The notes under the pieces are model-generated. The model was not told the DNA's origin. It ran no database searches and was given only the letters and a program-made list of their open reading frames with translations. From DASUAS01 sp963809795 (GTDB taxonomy: Bacteria; Actinomycetota; Acidimicrobiia; IMCC26256; DASPTH01), in NCBI GenBank assembly GCA_963809795.1, contig CAWELN010000008.1:124001-188000 (forward strand): a stretch of 64,000 nucleotides of DNA. Reading direction: 5' to 3'. Position 1 is the first letter of the stretch. Every line of letters begins with the position of its first letter. Of the stretch, positions 1-9,793 are shown piece after piece. Position numbers and translations under genes: made by a program.

Positions 1-976
1 GGTCGCCGAGGGTGTCGAGCAACCCCGGCATCTCGCCGAACTGCAACGGGTCGTTGCCGCTGAAGTTCTGCGACCGCTGCCACGGCAGGTTCGGGAAGGC
101 GTTCTGGAGGTTGCGGGAGAGCTGGTCGACCTGCCAGCGCAGGTCCATGTCCTCGAGGAGCGACTCCGAGAGCGCCTGCAGCTGTGCGCGCTGCTCCGGC
201 GTCATCGAGTTGAGGAGCTGCTGCATCTGCGCCATCGACTGCGCCATCTGCTCGAGCAGCTCGTCGAGGTTCTGCGGGTTGCCGGGGAAGAAGTCGCCGA
301 AGCGCTCCATGAAGCCCTCGAAGTCGGGCTCCTCGCCGCGCTCGCGCTGCTCGAGCATCTGGTTGAGCTCGTTGAGCATGTCCTTCATGCGCTGCATGCG
401 CTCGGGGGTCATGTTCTGCATGCCCTCGGACAGCTGGTTGAAGTAGCTCTGCATCAGCTGCTCGCGCAGCTGGTCCATGAGCTCCTCGAACCGCTCGCGC
501 GCGGCGTCGTCCATGAACTCGTAGTTCTGGAGCGACTGCACGCGGCCGGCGAGGTCGGGGGGCAGCTCCTCCAGCTCGCGGCGCCGCTGCTCGGCGACGT
601 CCTCCACCAGCTCCTGGCGGCGCTGGTCGCCCGAGCGGGTGGCCTCCTCGACCCGCCGCTCGATGCCCTCGCGCTCCATGTCGACGACCTCGTTGAGCTG
701 CTCGGCGATGTCGTCGTAGACGCCCCCGAGGTCGCGGCTCTCCAGCTCCTGGCGACGGCGCTCCCGCAGCCGCTCCAGCATCTCGCGCAGGCCCATGAGC
801 CGCTCGTCGTTGCGGTCACGGAAGCCCTGCTGCATCATCCGCCGCAGCGCCGCGTTGAGGTCCCCGTGGTAGAGCAGGTCGTCGCTCATCTCGTCGAGCA
901 GCGATTCCGCATCGAGGTCGAACCCGGTCTGGGTGCCATCCCACCGTGAGTACCGGAAACCCGGTCGACGCGCCAT
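1..976 (-). CDS. VWA-domain protein, N-terminal part (partial)
   Basis: The reading frame opens at ATG 976-974 and runs off the left edge without a stop, so about 325 residues are visible. It begins MARRPGFRYSRWDGTQ and continues as a Glu/Arg/Gln/Met-rich helical region with long coiled-coil stretches and repeated MTPEQR/MTPERM segments. This is typical of the N-terminal half of the large proteins that carry a C-terminal von Willebrand A domain and pair with MoxR/ChlI-like ATPases (compare M. tuberculosis Rv0959). The VWA domain itself lies outside the window. The ATPase partner is just upstream on the same strand (1494-2894), separated by a lipoprotein gene on the other strand. No clear ribosome site is visible; a 62-nt repeat copy abuts the start codon. 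The family assignment is inference from the helical N-terminus and the neighbour. Confidence 0.7.
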   Translation of the reverse strand, partial: MARRPGFRYSRWDGTQTGFDLDAESLLDEMSDDLLYHGDLNAALRRMMQQGFRDRNDERLMGLREMLERLRERRRQELESRDLGGVYDDIAEQLNEVVDMEREGIERRVEEATRSGDQRRQELVEDVAEQRRRELEELPPDLAGRVQSLQNYEFMDDAARERFEELMDQLREQLMQSYFNQLSEGMQNMTPERMQRMKDMLNELNQMLEQRERGEEPDFEGFMERFGDFFPGNPQNLDELLEQMAQSMAQMQQLLNSMTPEQRAQLQALSESLLEDMDLRWQVDQLSRNLQNAFPNLPWQRSQNFSGNDPLQFGEMPGLLDTLGD

Positions 977-1038
977 CACAACGGTTGATTCCGCTCCGGC
1001 GTCCCAGCCATCCGGCCACGCCTCCGCTTCATCTGCAT
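977..1038 (-). repeat. single copy of the 62-nt intergenic repeat
   Basis: One unit of the dispersed repeat described under 57186-57371, in the same (minus) orientation. Read on the minus strand it has GATGAAGCGGAGG, then a hairpin core with GGCGT pairing to ACGCC, then GGAGCGGAATC, and it ends exactly at the ATG of the VWA gene. It differs from the 57-kb unit at several positions, so it is an old copy rather than a recent duplication. Confidence 0.7.
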
Positions 1039-1092
1039 GGGCCCACGGTACCGGTTTCGCGTTCGCGCCGGGTCGGGGACCACAATGCAGGG

Positions 1093-1473
1093 ATGCGCTG
1101 GTCCCGGGCCGTCGCCGTCGCCCTGCTGTTCGCCTCCGGGGTCGCCGCCTGCTCCGAGGACTCGTCGTCGTCGCTGCCGACCCCGAGCAAGGCGTTCTGC
1201 CAGGCCGCCTACGACTACGACAGCAACCTGCCCAAGCTCGTCGGCAAGATCGGCAAACAGACCGACCTGGTGGCGAAGCTCGCCGCGACCGCGCCCAAGG
1301 ACATCGCCGGCGACGCGCAGGTGTACCTCGACGCCATGAAACGGCGGGCCGCGGGCGACACCTCGGTGATCGACAACCCGAAGATCGAGCACGCCGTCGA
1401 CAACGTGAACCGCCGCGCGGCCGCCGGGTGCAAGCTCTTCAGCCAGAACCAGGACGGCACCGGCGGGATGTAG
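1093..1473 (+). CDS. small secreted lipoprotein of unknown function
   Basis: A 126-residue protein starting MRWSRAVAVALLFASG, with a short basic N-terminus, a hydrophobic h-region and a lipobox-like GVAAC, so it is probably a diacylglyceryl-anchored lipoprotein. The mature part starts with a Ser-rich linker and contains three further Cys (FCQAAYDYD; AAGCKLF). No family was recognised. The start at 1093 is preferred over upstream in-frame codons because the signal peptide begins there and a CACAAT box lies 6 nt before the ATG, a spacing seen at many genes in this window. It lies between, and opposite to, the MoxR ATPase and VWA genes, so a link to that system is possible but unproven. Confidence 0.6.
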   Translation: MRWSRAVAVALLFASGVAACSEDSSSSLPTPSKAFCQAAYDYDSNLPKLVGKIGKQTDLVAKLAATAPKDIAGDAQVYLDAMKRRAAGDTSVIDNPKIEHAVDNVNRRAAAGCKLFSQNQDGTGGM

Positions 1474-1493
1474 CGGTCGTGCCGGCGGACGGG

Positions 1494-2894
1494 TCAGCCG
1501 CGACCGCGGTACGCGGCGCGCCCGCCCATGGCGTCCTTGTTGAGGCGCTTCGACAGGTGGAGGCCCTCGAGCACGAACTCGGTCGCCGACGCGACACCCG
1601 CAGGGGTCTCGCCGACCTCGAGGTCGGCGAGGGTGGACCGGAGCGCGGGCACGTCGCGGAGCAGCTTCGCGTACTCCGACGACGCGATGTCCTCCCCGGT
1701 GTGCACCACCAGGCCGTTCTCGAACGCACTCACCACGTCGGTGAGCTTCTCCGGCCGCGTCCGGGCCCGGAAGGTCTCGAGGATCGACGCCTTGACGATG
1801 CGGTCGAGCACCTGCTCCTCGCGCCCGTCGTCGACGGTCTCGAACTCGACCTTGCCCGCGGTGCTGGCGACGAGGGCGTCGAGGTCGCTCACGCGCGGGA
1901 CCACCTCGGTCTCGCCGTGGCGCAACGACCGCCGGGTCGCGTTGGCGACCAGCGTCTCGTAGTTGGCGATCGAGAGCCGCACCGACACGCCTGAGCGCTG
2001 GTTGATGTGCGGCGAGCGGCGCGCCTGCTGACTCATCTCGGCGACGATCTCGGCCATGAACGCCGGCACCTGCACGTTGAGCCCGTCGGCGCTGAGCGGC
2101 CGCGCCTCCTGCTCGACCACCGCGGCCTCGAGCTCGGCGTCGAGCGGGTAGTGGGTGCGGATCTGTGCCCCGAAGCGGTCCTTGAGCGGCGTGATGATGC
2201 GCCCGCGGTTCGTGTAGTCCTCGGGGTTCGCCGTCGCCACCATCATGAGGTCGATCGGCAGCCGCACCTTGTAGCCGCGGATCTGCACGTCGCGTTCCTC
2301 GAGCACGTTGAGCAGGCCGACCTGGATGCGCTCGGCGAGGTCGGGGAGCTCGTTGATCGAGAAGATCGACCGGTTGGTGCGCGGCACGAGCCCGTAGTGG
2401 ATGGTGAGCTCGTCGGACAGGTAGCGACCCTCGGCCACCTTGATGGGGTCGACCTCGCCGATGAGGTCGGCGATCGACGTGTCGGGCGTCGCCAGCTTCT
2501 CCCCGAAGCGGCGTTCGCGGTGCACCCACTCGATCGGCGTCTCGTCGCCGCGCTCGGCGACGAGCACGCGCGCGTGCTGGGAGATCGGTGCGTACGGGTC
2601 GTCGTTGATCTCGCTCCCGCCGATGATCGGCATCCACTCGTCGAGCAACGCGGTGAGCGAACGGATCATGCGGGTCTTCGCCTGACCGCGCTCACCGAGG
2701 AAGATCACGTCGTGGCCGGCGATGAGCGCGTTCTCGAGCTGGGGCAGGACGGTGTCCTCGTAGCCGATCACGCCCTCGACCAGCGGCCGGCCCTCGCCGA
2801 TCCGCGCCAGCGCGTTCGCGCGCACCTCTTCCTTCACGGGGCGCGAGACCCAGCCGCTGGCCTTGAGCTCACCAAGGGTTCCGGGACGCGTCAT
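1494..2894 (-). CDS. MoxR/ChlI-like AAA+ ATPase (magnesium-chelatase-like)
   Basis: A 466-residue cytoplasmic AAA+ protein. Walker A is GERGQAKT (about residue 70), followed by a Walker-B-like stretch IFSINELPDL, where Asn-Glu replaces the usual Asp-Glu, and a sensor-1 segment MMVATANPEDY. Magnesium-chelatase subunit I/MoxR-type ATPases usually act as chaperones with a VWA partner for metal-cofactor insertion or complex maturation; the VWA partner here is the next minus-strand gene (1-976). The start at 2894 (MTRPGTLGEL) is preferred over an upstream in-frame codon at 2933 because GGGAG lies about 8 nt before it. True magnesium chelatase activity is unlikely, as no bacteriochlorophyll genes are present. 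The substrate is unknown. Confidence 0.85.
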   Translation of the reverse strand: MTRPGTLGELKASGWVSRPVKEEVRANALARIGEGRPLVEGVIGYEDTVLPQLENALIAGHDVIFLGERGQAKTRMIRSLTALLDEWMPIIGGSEINDDPYAPISQHARVLVAERGDETPIEWVHRERRFGEKLATPDTSIADLIGEVDPIKVAEGRYLSDELTIHYGLVPRTNRSIFSINELPDLAERIQVGLLNVLEERDVQIRGYKVRLPIDLMMVATANPEDYTNRGRIITPLKDRFGAQIRTHYPLDAELEAAVVEQEARPLSADGLNVQVPAFMAEIVAEMSQQARRSPHINQRSGVSVRLSIANYETLVANATRRSLRHGETEVVPRVSDLDALVASTAGKVEFETVDDGREEQVLDRIVKASILETFRARTRPEKLTDVVSAFENGLVVHTGEDIASSEYAKLLRDVPALRSTLADLEVGETPAGVASATEFVLEGLHLSKRLNKDAMGGRAAYRGRG

Positions 2895-3007
2895 CAGGGC
2901 AACTCCCGCTCGTTCGTGGTCGTCGCGCGCCACCGTACCGCGGGCGCTCGAAACGTCACCGGGCGGCTCCCGGGCGCCGGCGGCGACGCTGATGGGAGGA
3001 TGACGTG

Positions 3008-3898
3008 ATGGACGGACCGCACGTCATCTGCTCCGGGCCCGAGTTCGGCGAGGGACCGGTCTGGTGCCCACCGGGCGGGGCGTCGGCGGACGGAACCCTC
3101 GTCTGCACGAGCGTCGCCGAGGGCACGCTCTCGCGCATTTGGCCCGAATCCGGCCGCCGGGAGGTGATCGCCGACACCGGCGGGGGCGCCAACGGGGCCG
3201 CGCTCGCGGCCGACGGCGGGTTCCTCGTCACCCAGAACGGCGGCATCGACTTCTCGATCTTCCAGATCTTCGGCGAGCTCCCCCCGCCCCGCTACGTGCC
3301 GTCGGGCCTGCAGCGGGTGGCGCCCGACGGGCAGGTGAGCTACCTCACCCCGCCGTTGCAGATGCCGAACGACCTGTGCGTCGCGCCGGACGGGACCGTG
3401 TTCTTCACCGACCCGTTGTGGCCGACGCCGGAACCCGCCACCGGGCGCATCCTCGCCCTCGAGCCCGACGGCTCGATGCGGGTCGTGGCCGAGGGGTTCT
3501 GGGCGCCGAACGGGATCATCCTCGACACCGACGACGAGACGCTGATCGTCGTCGAGAACGGCCGGAACGGTGAGCACCACGGGTTCGTCCGGCTCCGGCC
3601 GGACGGCACGCGCGAGCTGTTCGCCCCGGGCCGCGTGGGCGACGGTGGCGCGCTCGACGTCGAGGGGCGGATCTACATGGCCGGCGGTGGCCACGTGGTG
3701 ACGATCTACGAGCCCGACGGCACCGTCGTCGAGCAGCTCGAGTGCCCCGGCGACCACCCCGTCAGCACGAACCTCTGCTTCGGCGGGCCCGACCTCCGGA
3801 CCCTCTTCGCCGTCGACGGGGGCACACCCGGGCACGTCTACTGCTGGACGGATCTCCCGACCTCCGGCCGGCCGCTGCCCCCCTGGCCCGGCATTTGA
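3008..3898 (+). CDS. SMP-30/gluconolactonase-family lactonase
   Basis: A 296-residue six-bladed beta-propeller protein of the SMP-30/gluconolactonase/LRE family. These are metal-dependent lactonases that hydrolyse sugar or other lactones. Visible family landmarks are FGEGPVW near the N-terminus (Glu metal ligand), MPNDLCVAPDGTVFFTDP mid-protein, APNGIILD, and a late LFAVDG strand. There is no signal peptide, so it is probably cytoplasmic. GGGAGGA sits 7 nt before ATG 3008; an overlapping GTG at 3005 is a less likely start. It lies 51 nt upstream of sdhC on the same strand, but the substrate cannot be read from the sequence. Confidence 0.8.
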   Translation: MDGPHVICSGPEFGEGPVWCPPGGASADGTLVCTSVAEGTLSRIWPESGRREVIADTGGGANGAALAADGGFLVTQNGGIDFSIFQIFGELPPPRYVPSGLQRVAPDGQVSYLTPPLQMPNDLCVAPDGTVFFTDPLWPTPEPATGRILALEPDGSMRVVAEGFWAPNGIILDTDDETLIVVENGRNGEHHGFVRLRPDGTRELFAPGRVGDGGALDVEGRIYMAGGGHVVTIYEPDGTVVEQLECPGDHPVSTNLCFGGPDLRTLFAVDGGTPGHVYCWTDLPTSGRPLPPWPGI

Positions 3899-3928
3899 GA
3901 AAACTCTCACAATCCCTTGTTCACAAGG
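3895..3928. promoter_or_regulatory. two small palindromes upstream of sdhC
   Basis: The gap before sdhC contains TGAGA-AAAC-TCTCA (3896-3909) and CCTTGT-TC-ACAAGG (3915-3928). A TACGTT box (3938-3943) follows, 6 nt before the sdhC ATG, so the palindromes would sit over the -35 region of a leaderless promoter. They are candidate operators for control of sdhCAB. No specific regulator is identified. Confidence 0.35.
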
Positions 3929-3949
3929 CCTGACAGGTACGTTTCCGGC

Positions 3950-4744
3950 ATGGCGAAGGTGGAGGAAGAGGTCTCGACCGCGTCGCAGGACGCCGGCGCC
4001 GACGACGCCGACGTCCTGGCGCGCTACACCGGCCCGCCCATCCCGGACCCGCGGCCGCAGGGCCACTTCCTGGTCCGGTTCTGGCGCTCGGCGGTCGGCA
4101 AGAAGTGGGTGATGGCGGTGAGCGGGATCATCCTGCTCGGCTACGTCCTCGCCCACATGGTCGGGAACCTGAAGGTGTTCCTCGGCCGGGACCACATCAA
4201 CGCCTACGGCGAGTGGCTCCGCACGCTGGGTGAGCCCGCCCTCCCCCGCACGGTGCTCCTCTGGGGCCTGCGGGTCGTGCTCATCGCCGCCTTCGCCGGC
4301 CACATCATCGCCGCGTACCAGCTCACCCGGATGAACCAGAAGGCCCGGCCGACGCGCTACCAGTCGCCGCGCGACTACGCGGCCGCGAACTTCGCCTCAC
4401 GCACCATGCGGTGGACGGGCATCATCGTCGCCCTGTTCGTGGTCTTCCACCTGCTCGACCTCACCTGGGGCCCCGCCAACCCGCACTTCGTGCGCGGCGA
4501 CCCGTACGACAACCTCTTCTACAGCTTCCAGCGGGTGCCGGTCGCGATCGTCTACATCCTGGCGATGCTGGCGTTGGGCATCCACATCTTCCACGGCGCG
4601 TGGAGCATGTTCCAGAGCCTCGGGCTCAACAACCCGCGCTGGAACATCTGGCGGCGGTACTTCGCGATCGGGTTCGCGGTCGTGGTCACGGTGGGCAACG
4701 TCAGCATGCCGCTGCTCATCACGACAGGAGCGGTGAGCAGATGA
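3950..4744 (+). CDS. sdhC: succinate dehydrogenase cytochrome b subunit
   Basis: A 264-residue membrane anchor of the b558-type succinate dehydrogenase/fumarate reductase. It has about five hydrophobic segments (VMAVSGIILLGYVLAHMVGN, VLLWGLRVVLIAAFAGHIIA, WTGIIVALFVVFHLLDL, VAIVYILAMLALGIHIFHG, FAIGFAVVVTVGNVSMPLL) with conserved His residues (AHMVGN, GHIIA, FHLLD, IHIFHG) able to bind haem and quinone. One large SdhC rather than an SdhC+SdhD pair defines this class. The start MAKVEEEV is chosen because TACGTT lies 6 nt upstream (leaderless). The first gene of sdhCAB; sdhA follows after 34 nt. Confidence 0.9.
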   Translation: MAKVEEEVSTASQDAGADDADVLARYTGPPIPDPRPQGHFLVRFWRSAVGKKWVMAVSGIILLGYVLAHMVGNLKVFLGRDHINAYGEWLRTLGEPALPRTVLLWGLRVVLIAAFAGHIIAAYQLTRMNQKARPTRYQSPRDYAAANFASRTMRWTGIIVALFVVFHLLDLTWGPANPHFVRGDPYDNLFYSFQRVPVAIVYILAMLALGIHIFHGAWSMFQSLGLNNPRWNIWRRYFAIGFAVVVTVGNVSMPLLITTGAVSR

Positions 4745-4778
4745 GCGAGCCAACAGGCAAGCGCCAGGAGCGGACAGC

Positions 4779-6701
4779 ATGATCGGTGAGCTCGAGGCGA
4801 AGATCCCCCCGGGGCCGATCGCCGAGAAGTGGTCGCAGCACAAGTTCGACGTGAAGTTGGTGAACCCCGCGAACAAACGGCGGTTCGAGGTGATCGTCGT
4901 CGGCAGCGGCCTGGCCGGCGCCGCCGCCGCCGCGACGCTCGGCGAGCTCGGGTACCGGGTCAAGCTGTTCACGTTCCACGACTCGCCGCGACGCGCGCAC
5001 AGCATCGCCGCCCAGGGTGGCATCAACGCGGCGAAGAACTACCCGAACGACGGCGACAGCGTGTACCGCCTCTTCTACGACACGGTGAAGGGCGGCGACT
5101 TCCGCGCCCGTGAGGGCAACGTGTACCGGCTCGCCGAGGTGAGCGTCAACATCATCGACCAGTGCGTCGCCCAGGGCGTGCCGTTCGCCCGGGAGTACGG
5201 CGGCCTCCTCGACAACCGGTCGTTCGGCGGCGCCCAGGTGTCGCGCACCTTCTACGCGCGGGGCCAGACGGGCCAGCAACTGCTCCTCGGTGCGTACCAG
5301 GCGCTGCTGCACCAGGTGCAGCGGGGCACGGTCGAGATGCACACCCGCTCCGAGATGCTCGACCTCGTGGTGAAGGACGGGCGTGCGGTGGGCATCGTCA
5401 CCCGCAATCTCATCACCGGTGCGGTGCAGTCGTGGTCGGCGCACGCGGTGGCGCTCTGCACGGGCGGCTACGGCAACGCGTACTACCTGTCGACCAACGC
5501 CAAGGCCAGCAACGTCACCGCCGCGTGGCGGGCGCACAAGCGCGGTGCGCTCTTCGCCAACCCGTGCTTCACCCAGATCCACCCCACGTGCATCCCGCGC
5601 AGCGACGACTTCCAGAGCAAGCTGACGCTGATGTCGGAGTCGTTGCGCAACGACGGCCGGGTCTGGATCCCGAAGCAGCTCGACGACGCCCGGTCGCCCG
5701 ACCAGATCCCCGTCGACGACCGCGACTACTTCCTCGAGCGGCGCTACCCCGCGTTCGGGAACCTCGTGCCGCGCGACGTCGCCTCACGTGCGATCAAGAC
5801 CGAGGTCGACGCCGGGCGGGGCGTCGGGCCGCAGAAGAACGGCGTCTATCTCGACTTCGCCGAGTCGATCGAACGCCTCGGCGTCGACGTCATCGAGGAG
5901 CGCTACGGCAACCTCTTCGAGATGTACGAGCGCATCACCGACGAGAACCCGTACAAGGTCCCGATGCGGATCTACCCCGCCATCCACTACACCATGGGCG
6001 GGCTCTGGGTCGACTACGACCTCATGAGCAACGTGCCCGGCCTCTACGTGCTCGGCGAGGCGAACTTCGCCGACCAGGGCGCCAACCGCCTGGGCGCGAG
6101 CGCGCTCATGCAGGGCCTCGCCGACGGGTACTTCGTGCTGCCGTCGACGATCTCCGACTACCTCGCGCCGTTGCTCGGGAGCCAGCCGGTCGCGACCGAC
6201 GACCCCGCGTTCCGTGAGGCCGAGGCCGCGGTCGCCGACCAGACCCGACGGTTGCTGTCGATCAACGGCAAGCACTCGGTCGACCACTTCCACCGCGAGC
6301 TCGGCAACATCCTGTGGGACAACTGCGGCATGGCCCGCAGCCAGCAGTCGCTGGAGAAGGCGCTCACCGACATCCCCGCGCTGCGCGAGGAGTTCTACGC
6401 CGACGTGCAGGTGCCCGGCAGCGCGGCGACGCTCAACCAGTCGCTGGAGAAGGCGGGCCGCGTCGCCGACTTCCTGGAATTCGGCGAGCTGCTCTGCCTC
6501 GATGCGCTCACCCGCGAGGAGTCGTGCGGCGGCCACCTGCGCGTCGAGCACCAGACCGAGGACGGCGAGGCGCTGCGCGACGACGCCAACTTCTCCCACG
6601 TGGCCGCGTGGGAGTTCACCGGCGTGGGCGACGCACCGACGCTCCACAAGGAGCCGCTCGAGTTCGAGTACGTCCACCTCGCACAGCGCAGCTACAAGTA
6701 G
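4779..6701 (+). CDS. sdhA: succinate dehydrogenase flavoprotein subunit
   Basis: A 640-residue flavoprotein that oxidises succinate to fumarate on the cytoplasmic face of the membrane. The FAD dinucleotide fold is VVGSGLAGAAAAATLGELG (about residues 40-58). RRAHSIAAQGGINAAKNY carries the His expected to hold covalent FAD. The active-site region includes HPTCIP and QGANRLGASALMQGL. The length is typical for the long SdhA of the single-SdhC, b558-type class. It is the middle gene of sdhCAB, and sdhB follows after 21 nt. The first in-frame ATG, MIGELEAKIPPGP, matches the N-terminus expected of this class. Confidence 0.95.
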   Translation: MIGELEAKIPPGPIAEKWSQHKFDVKLVNPANKRRFEVIVVGSGLAGAAAAATLGELGYRVKLFTFHDSPRRAHSIAAQGGINAAKNYPNDGDSVYRLFYDTVKGGDFRAREGNVYRLAEVSVNIIDQCVAQGVPFAREYGGLLDNRSFGGAQVSRTFYARGQTGQQLLLGAYQALLHQVQRGTVEMHTRSEMLDLVVKDGRAVGIVTRNLITGAVQSWSAHAVALCTGGYGNAYYLSTNAKASNVTAAWRAHKRGALFANPCFTQIHPTCIPRSDDFQSKLTLMSESLRNDGRVWIPKQLDDARSPDQIPVDDRDYFLERRYPAFGNLVPRDVASRAIKTEVDAGRGVGPQKNGVYLDFAESIERLGVDVIEERYGNLFEMYERITDENPYKVPMRIYPAIHYTMGGLWVDYDLMSNVPGLYVLGEANFADQGANRLGASALMQGLADGYFVLPSTISDYLAPLLGSQPVATDDPAFREAEAAVADQTRRLLSINGKHSVDHFHRELGNILWDNCGMARSQQSLEKALTDIPALREEFYADVQVPGSAATLNQSLEKAGRVADFLEFGELLCLDALTREESCGGHLRVEHQTEDGEALRDDANFSHVAAWEFTGVGDAPTLHKEPLEFEYVHLAQRSYK

Positions 6702-6722
6702 GCGGAAGGGCCTCCAGTCACC

Positions 6723-7487
<765 letters not shown>

Positions 7488-7511
7488 CCGGAGCGGCGAG
7501 CGCGACGACGC

Positions 7512-7736
7512 TCACTCCTCGTCGTCAGTGGTGCGCTCGAACCCTTCGAGATCGGTGACGATGCGGTCGACGTCGGCCTGGGCGCGGGCGATGCGGCCGC
7601 GGCACAACTGGATCAGCTCGCTGGCGCGTTGCACGCGGGTGGCGAGCACGTCGACGTCGAGGTCGTCGCGTTCGAGCTCCTCGAGGATCGTTCCCAGCTC
7701 CTGCATCGCGTCGGCGTAGCCGATCTCGTCGCTCAC
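7512..7736 (-). CDS. xseB: exodeoxyribonuclease VII small subunit
   Basis: A 74-residue helical protein with the XseB pattern: IGYADAMQELGTILEELERDDLDVDVLATRVQRASELI and then CRGRIARAQADVDRIV. The small subunit binds the C-terminal helices of XseA to form exonuclease VII, which degrades single-stranded DNA from both ends. The GTG start overlaps the xseA stop in a GTGA junction, so the two genes are translationally coupled. The acidic tail (ERTTDDEE) is ordinary for this family. Confidence 0.9.
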   Translation of the reverse strand: MSDEIGYADAMQELGTILEELERDDLDVDVLATRVQRASELIQLCRGRIARAQADVDRIVTDLEGFERTTDDEE

Positions 7737-9155
7737 TCCGTCCCCTCCGTGACCCCTTCGACCCGGCTCGTGACCCGCCCCTCGGCCACCTCGGTCTCGA
7801 GGACCGTACCGGTCGTGAGCACCGCGGCCCGCTTCACCACCCGGCCCGCCGCGTCGCGGGTGATGGAGTAGCCCCGCTCCAGGACCCGACGGGGATCGAG
7901 CGCCCGCACCACGGCCTCGCTGCCGTCGACCCGGAGCGTCGCCCGATCGAGGTGGTGCCCCGCCCGCGTGGCCAGCTCCCGTTCGCGACCGGTGAGCACG
8001 CGGCTGCTGTCACGCGTCGCCCGGCGACCCAGCTCGTCGACGCGGCGGATGCAGCCGTCGAGACGGGCGGCGGCGTCACTCGCGCGTCGCCGCGCCAGCT
8101 CGTCGAGCCGCCCGTGGGCGCGCTCGAGCGCGGCGAGCTCCCGCGACGCTGCTGCCGGGGCCCGACGGGCGAGGTGCACCGACGCCACGTCGAGCTCCCG
8201 CGCCGCCATGGCGACGCGCTCGACGCGCCCGCCCGGTCACCCGTTGGGCGGCGTCGTCGAGGCGCCCCACGAACTCGTCCACCCGGCCCATGAGCAGCCG
8301 GGCGCACGCGGTCGGGGTCTTGCACGCGGCGTAGGCGACCTCGTCGGCCACGCTGCGGTCGGTCTCGTGCCCGACGCCGGTGATGACCGGCACCGGCATC
8401 GCCGCGATCGCCCGCGCCACGAGGTCGGTGTCGAACGGCGCGAGGTCGGCTCGGGAGCCACCACCGCGCACGAGCACCACCGCGTCGACGTCGAGCTGCG
8501 AGAGCTGCCCCAGCGCCCACTTGATGCGCCGGGCCGCCGCCGCACCCTGGACGCGCACGTCGGCCACCGCCACCTGCCAGGCGTAGCCGCTGTGCTCGAG
8601 CTCGTGCACGAAGTCGTGGTACGCAGCGCTGCCCGCGCTGGTCACGAGGCCGACGCGCAGCGGCACCAGTGCGAGCTCGCGACCGGCGTTGGCGTCGAGC
8701 AGGCCCTCGGCCGCGAGGGCCCGCAGCACGCGCTCCCGGTTGGCGGCGATCCCGCCGACGGTGAAGATCGGGTCGATCGCCGTCATCACCAGCTGGTAGC
8801 GGCCACTCGGCGGGTAGACGGTGACCCGGCCGCGGATGCGCACCTCGACGTCGTTGCCGAGCTCGGCCCCGGGGACCTCCGCCAGGGCGCGGGCGACGGC
8901 CCGCCGGTCGTCGCGGAAGAGGGCGACGTCGAGCCGGCCCTGCGCCCGGTCGCCCTGGACGGCCTTCTCGACCAGCGAGAAGTAGGTGTGGCCGGCGCCC
9001 GACCGGCTCAGGTTCTGCACCTCGCCGCGCACCCACACCTCGTCGGGAAACCCCCGGCGGAGCGCGTCACGCACCCGCGAGTTGAGCTCCACCACCGAGA
9101 ACGTCGTGGCCTCGGGTTCCTCCTCGTCGAAGCCGAGCGACGGCTGCTCCATCAT
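7733..9155 (-). pseudogene. xseA: exodeoxyribonuclease VII large subunit, frameshifted
   Basis: The N-terminal and catalytic parts read from ATG 9155 (MMEQPSLGFDEEE) through the OB-fold (FPDEVWVRGEVQNLSRSGAG) and core (GLVTSAGSAAYHDFVHELE; VVLVRGGGSRADL; TGVGHETDRSVADEVAYAAC) to about 8235. There the frame is lost. The rest (RVAMAARELDVASVHLARR to LDPRRVLERGYSITRDAAGR) continues in the +1 frame to the stop at 7733. Removing one base from the C runs at 8228-8234 restores a protein of about 473 residues, normal for XseA. Either the gene is truly broken or this is a one-base sequence error; xseB downstream is intact. GTGA overlap with xseB. Confidence 0.85.
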
Positions 9156-9480
9156 CCCTGCTCCTGGCGCCTTCGAGGGTCGCTCACTGCGGCCGGGATA
9201 CCCGGGCGCGCTCACGTCGGCGCCGACCCGGCTCGCGCGCTGCTCATGCGGGCGACAGTACCGCCGGGTCACCTCGGCGTCGGCGAGAAGCGCCGTGCCC
9301 GTCGGGATGCATGTCCTCGATGTCGAATTCGATCGATATGCCGCGCTCGTGGTGCCCGGACCGGGGACCCGGCTCGGTGTCGCGGTCGTCCAGGCTTCGA
9401 CCTCCCGTCGCTCGCTCGACACGCTGCGTTTACATGCCTTCCGTACAGTCGGTCACGGGAACCTGCAGAGAGGAGCGATC
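9156..9480. other. 325-bp intergenic region between divergent genes
   Basis: This is the only gene-free stretch longer than 300 bp. Open frames cross it on both strands, but third-position G/C preference collapses there, so I do not call a gene. A TACAGT box (9444-9449) precedes the small plus-strand gene, and GAGAGGA (about 9467-9474) is its ribosome site. A CAGGAG-like site serves xseA on the other strand. I see no conserved RNA element. Confidence 0.5.
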
Positions 9481-9684
9481 GTGAGCGACGCTGACGAGCC
9501 CACGACCGAGTACCCGCCCACCGTCTGGGAGAGCGACACCGAGTTCGAATCCCCCGGCCCCATGTCACGTCCCCTGGCCAACTACCTCGCCATGTGCGCG
9601 CCGCGGTCGCGGCGGGCGTCCAGGGCCAATCGCTTCCGCGACCACGCCGATCTCGTGCTCGCCGGCTTCGGCTCCGTGAACTAG
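9481..9684 (+). CDS. small acidic protein of unknown function
   Basis: A 67-residue protein starting GTG at 9481, placed by a clear GAGAGGA ribosome site about 7 nt upstream. The N-terminal half is acidic (SDADEPTTEY, ESDTEFESPG); the C-terminal half is basic and Arg-rich (APRSRRASRANRFRDHADLV). It has no signal peptide, membrane segment or recognised domain. An intergenic repeat copy begins directly after its stop codon. It stands alone, divergent from xseA and convergent with a peptidoglycan-binding gene. Function unknown. Confidence 0.5.
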   Translation: MSDADEPTTEYPPTVWESDTEFESPGPMSRPLANYLAMCAPRSRRASRANRFRDHADLVLAGFGSVN

Positions 9685-9741
9685 GAGATGCCGCGGCGCC
9701 GTGCCCGGAGCGGCGGGCGGCGCCGCGGCGGAATCGACCAT
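9685..9741 (+). repeat. diverged copy of the 62-nt repeat with perfect 11-bp stem
   Basis: Shares the GAGATG start, the CCGTGCCCGGAG core and the GCGGAATCGACC end with the arrays at 43 and 57 kb. Here the stem is a perfect inverted repeat, CCGCGGCGCCG (9691-9701) with CGGCGCCGCGG (9718-9728). Changes relative to other copies fall on both arms, which suggests the folded structure matters. It lies between convergent genes. Confidence 0.6.
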
Positions 9742-9793
9742 CAGGCAGGAGTCCCGGCCGGGAGCACGCCCGGCACCACCGATGACGATCACC

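Noticed and set aside
7733..9155. Programmed ribosomal frameshift in xseA.
   Set aside because: There is no slippery heptamer or downstream structure typical of programmed shifting, and the family is not known to use it.
9155..9422. Upstream extension of xseA by about 89 residues.
   Set aside because: The extra segment has no coding bias or family similarity, and MMEQPSLGF fits the normal XseA start.
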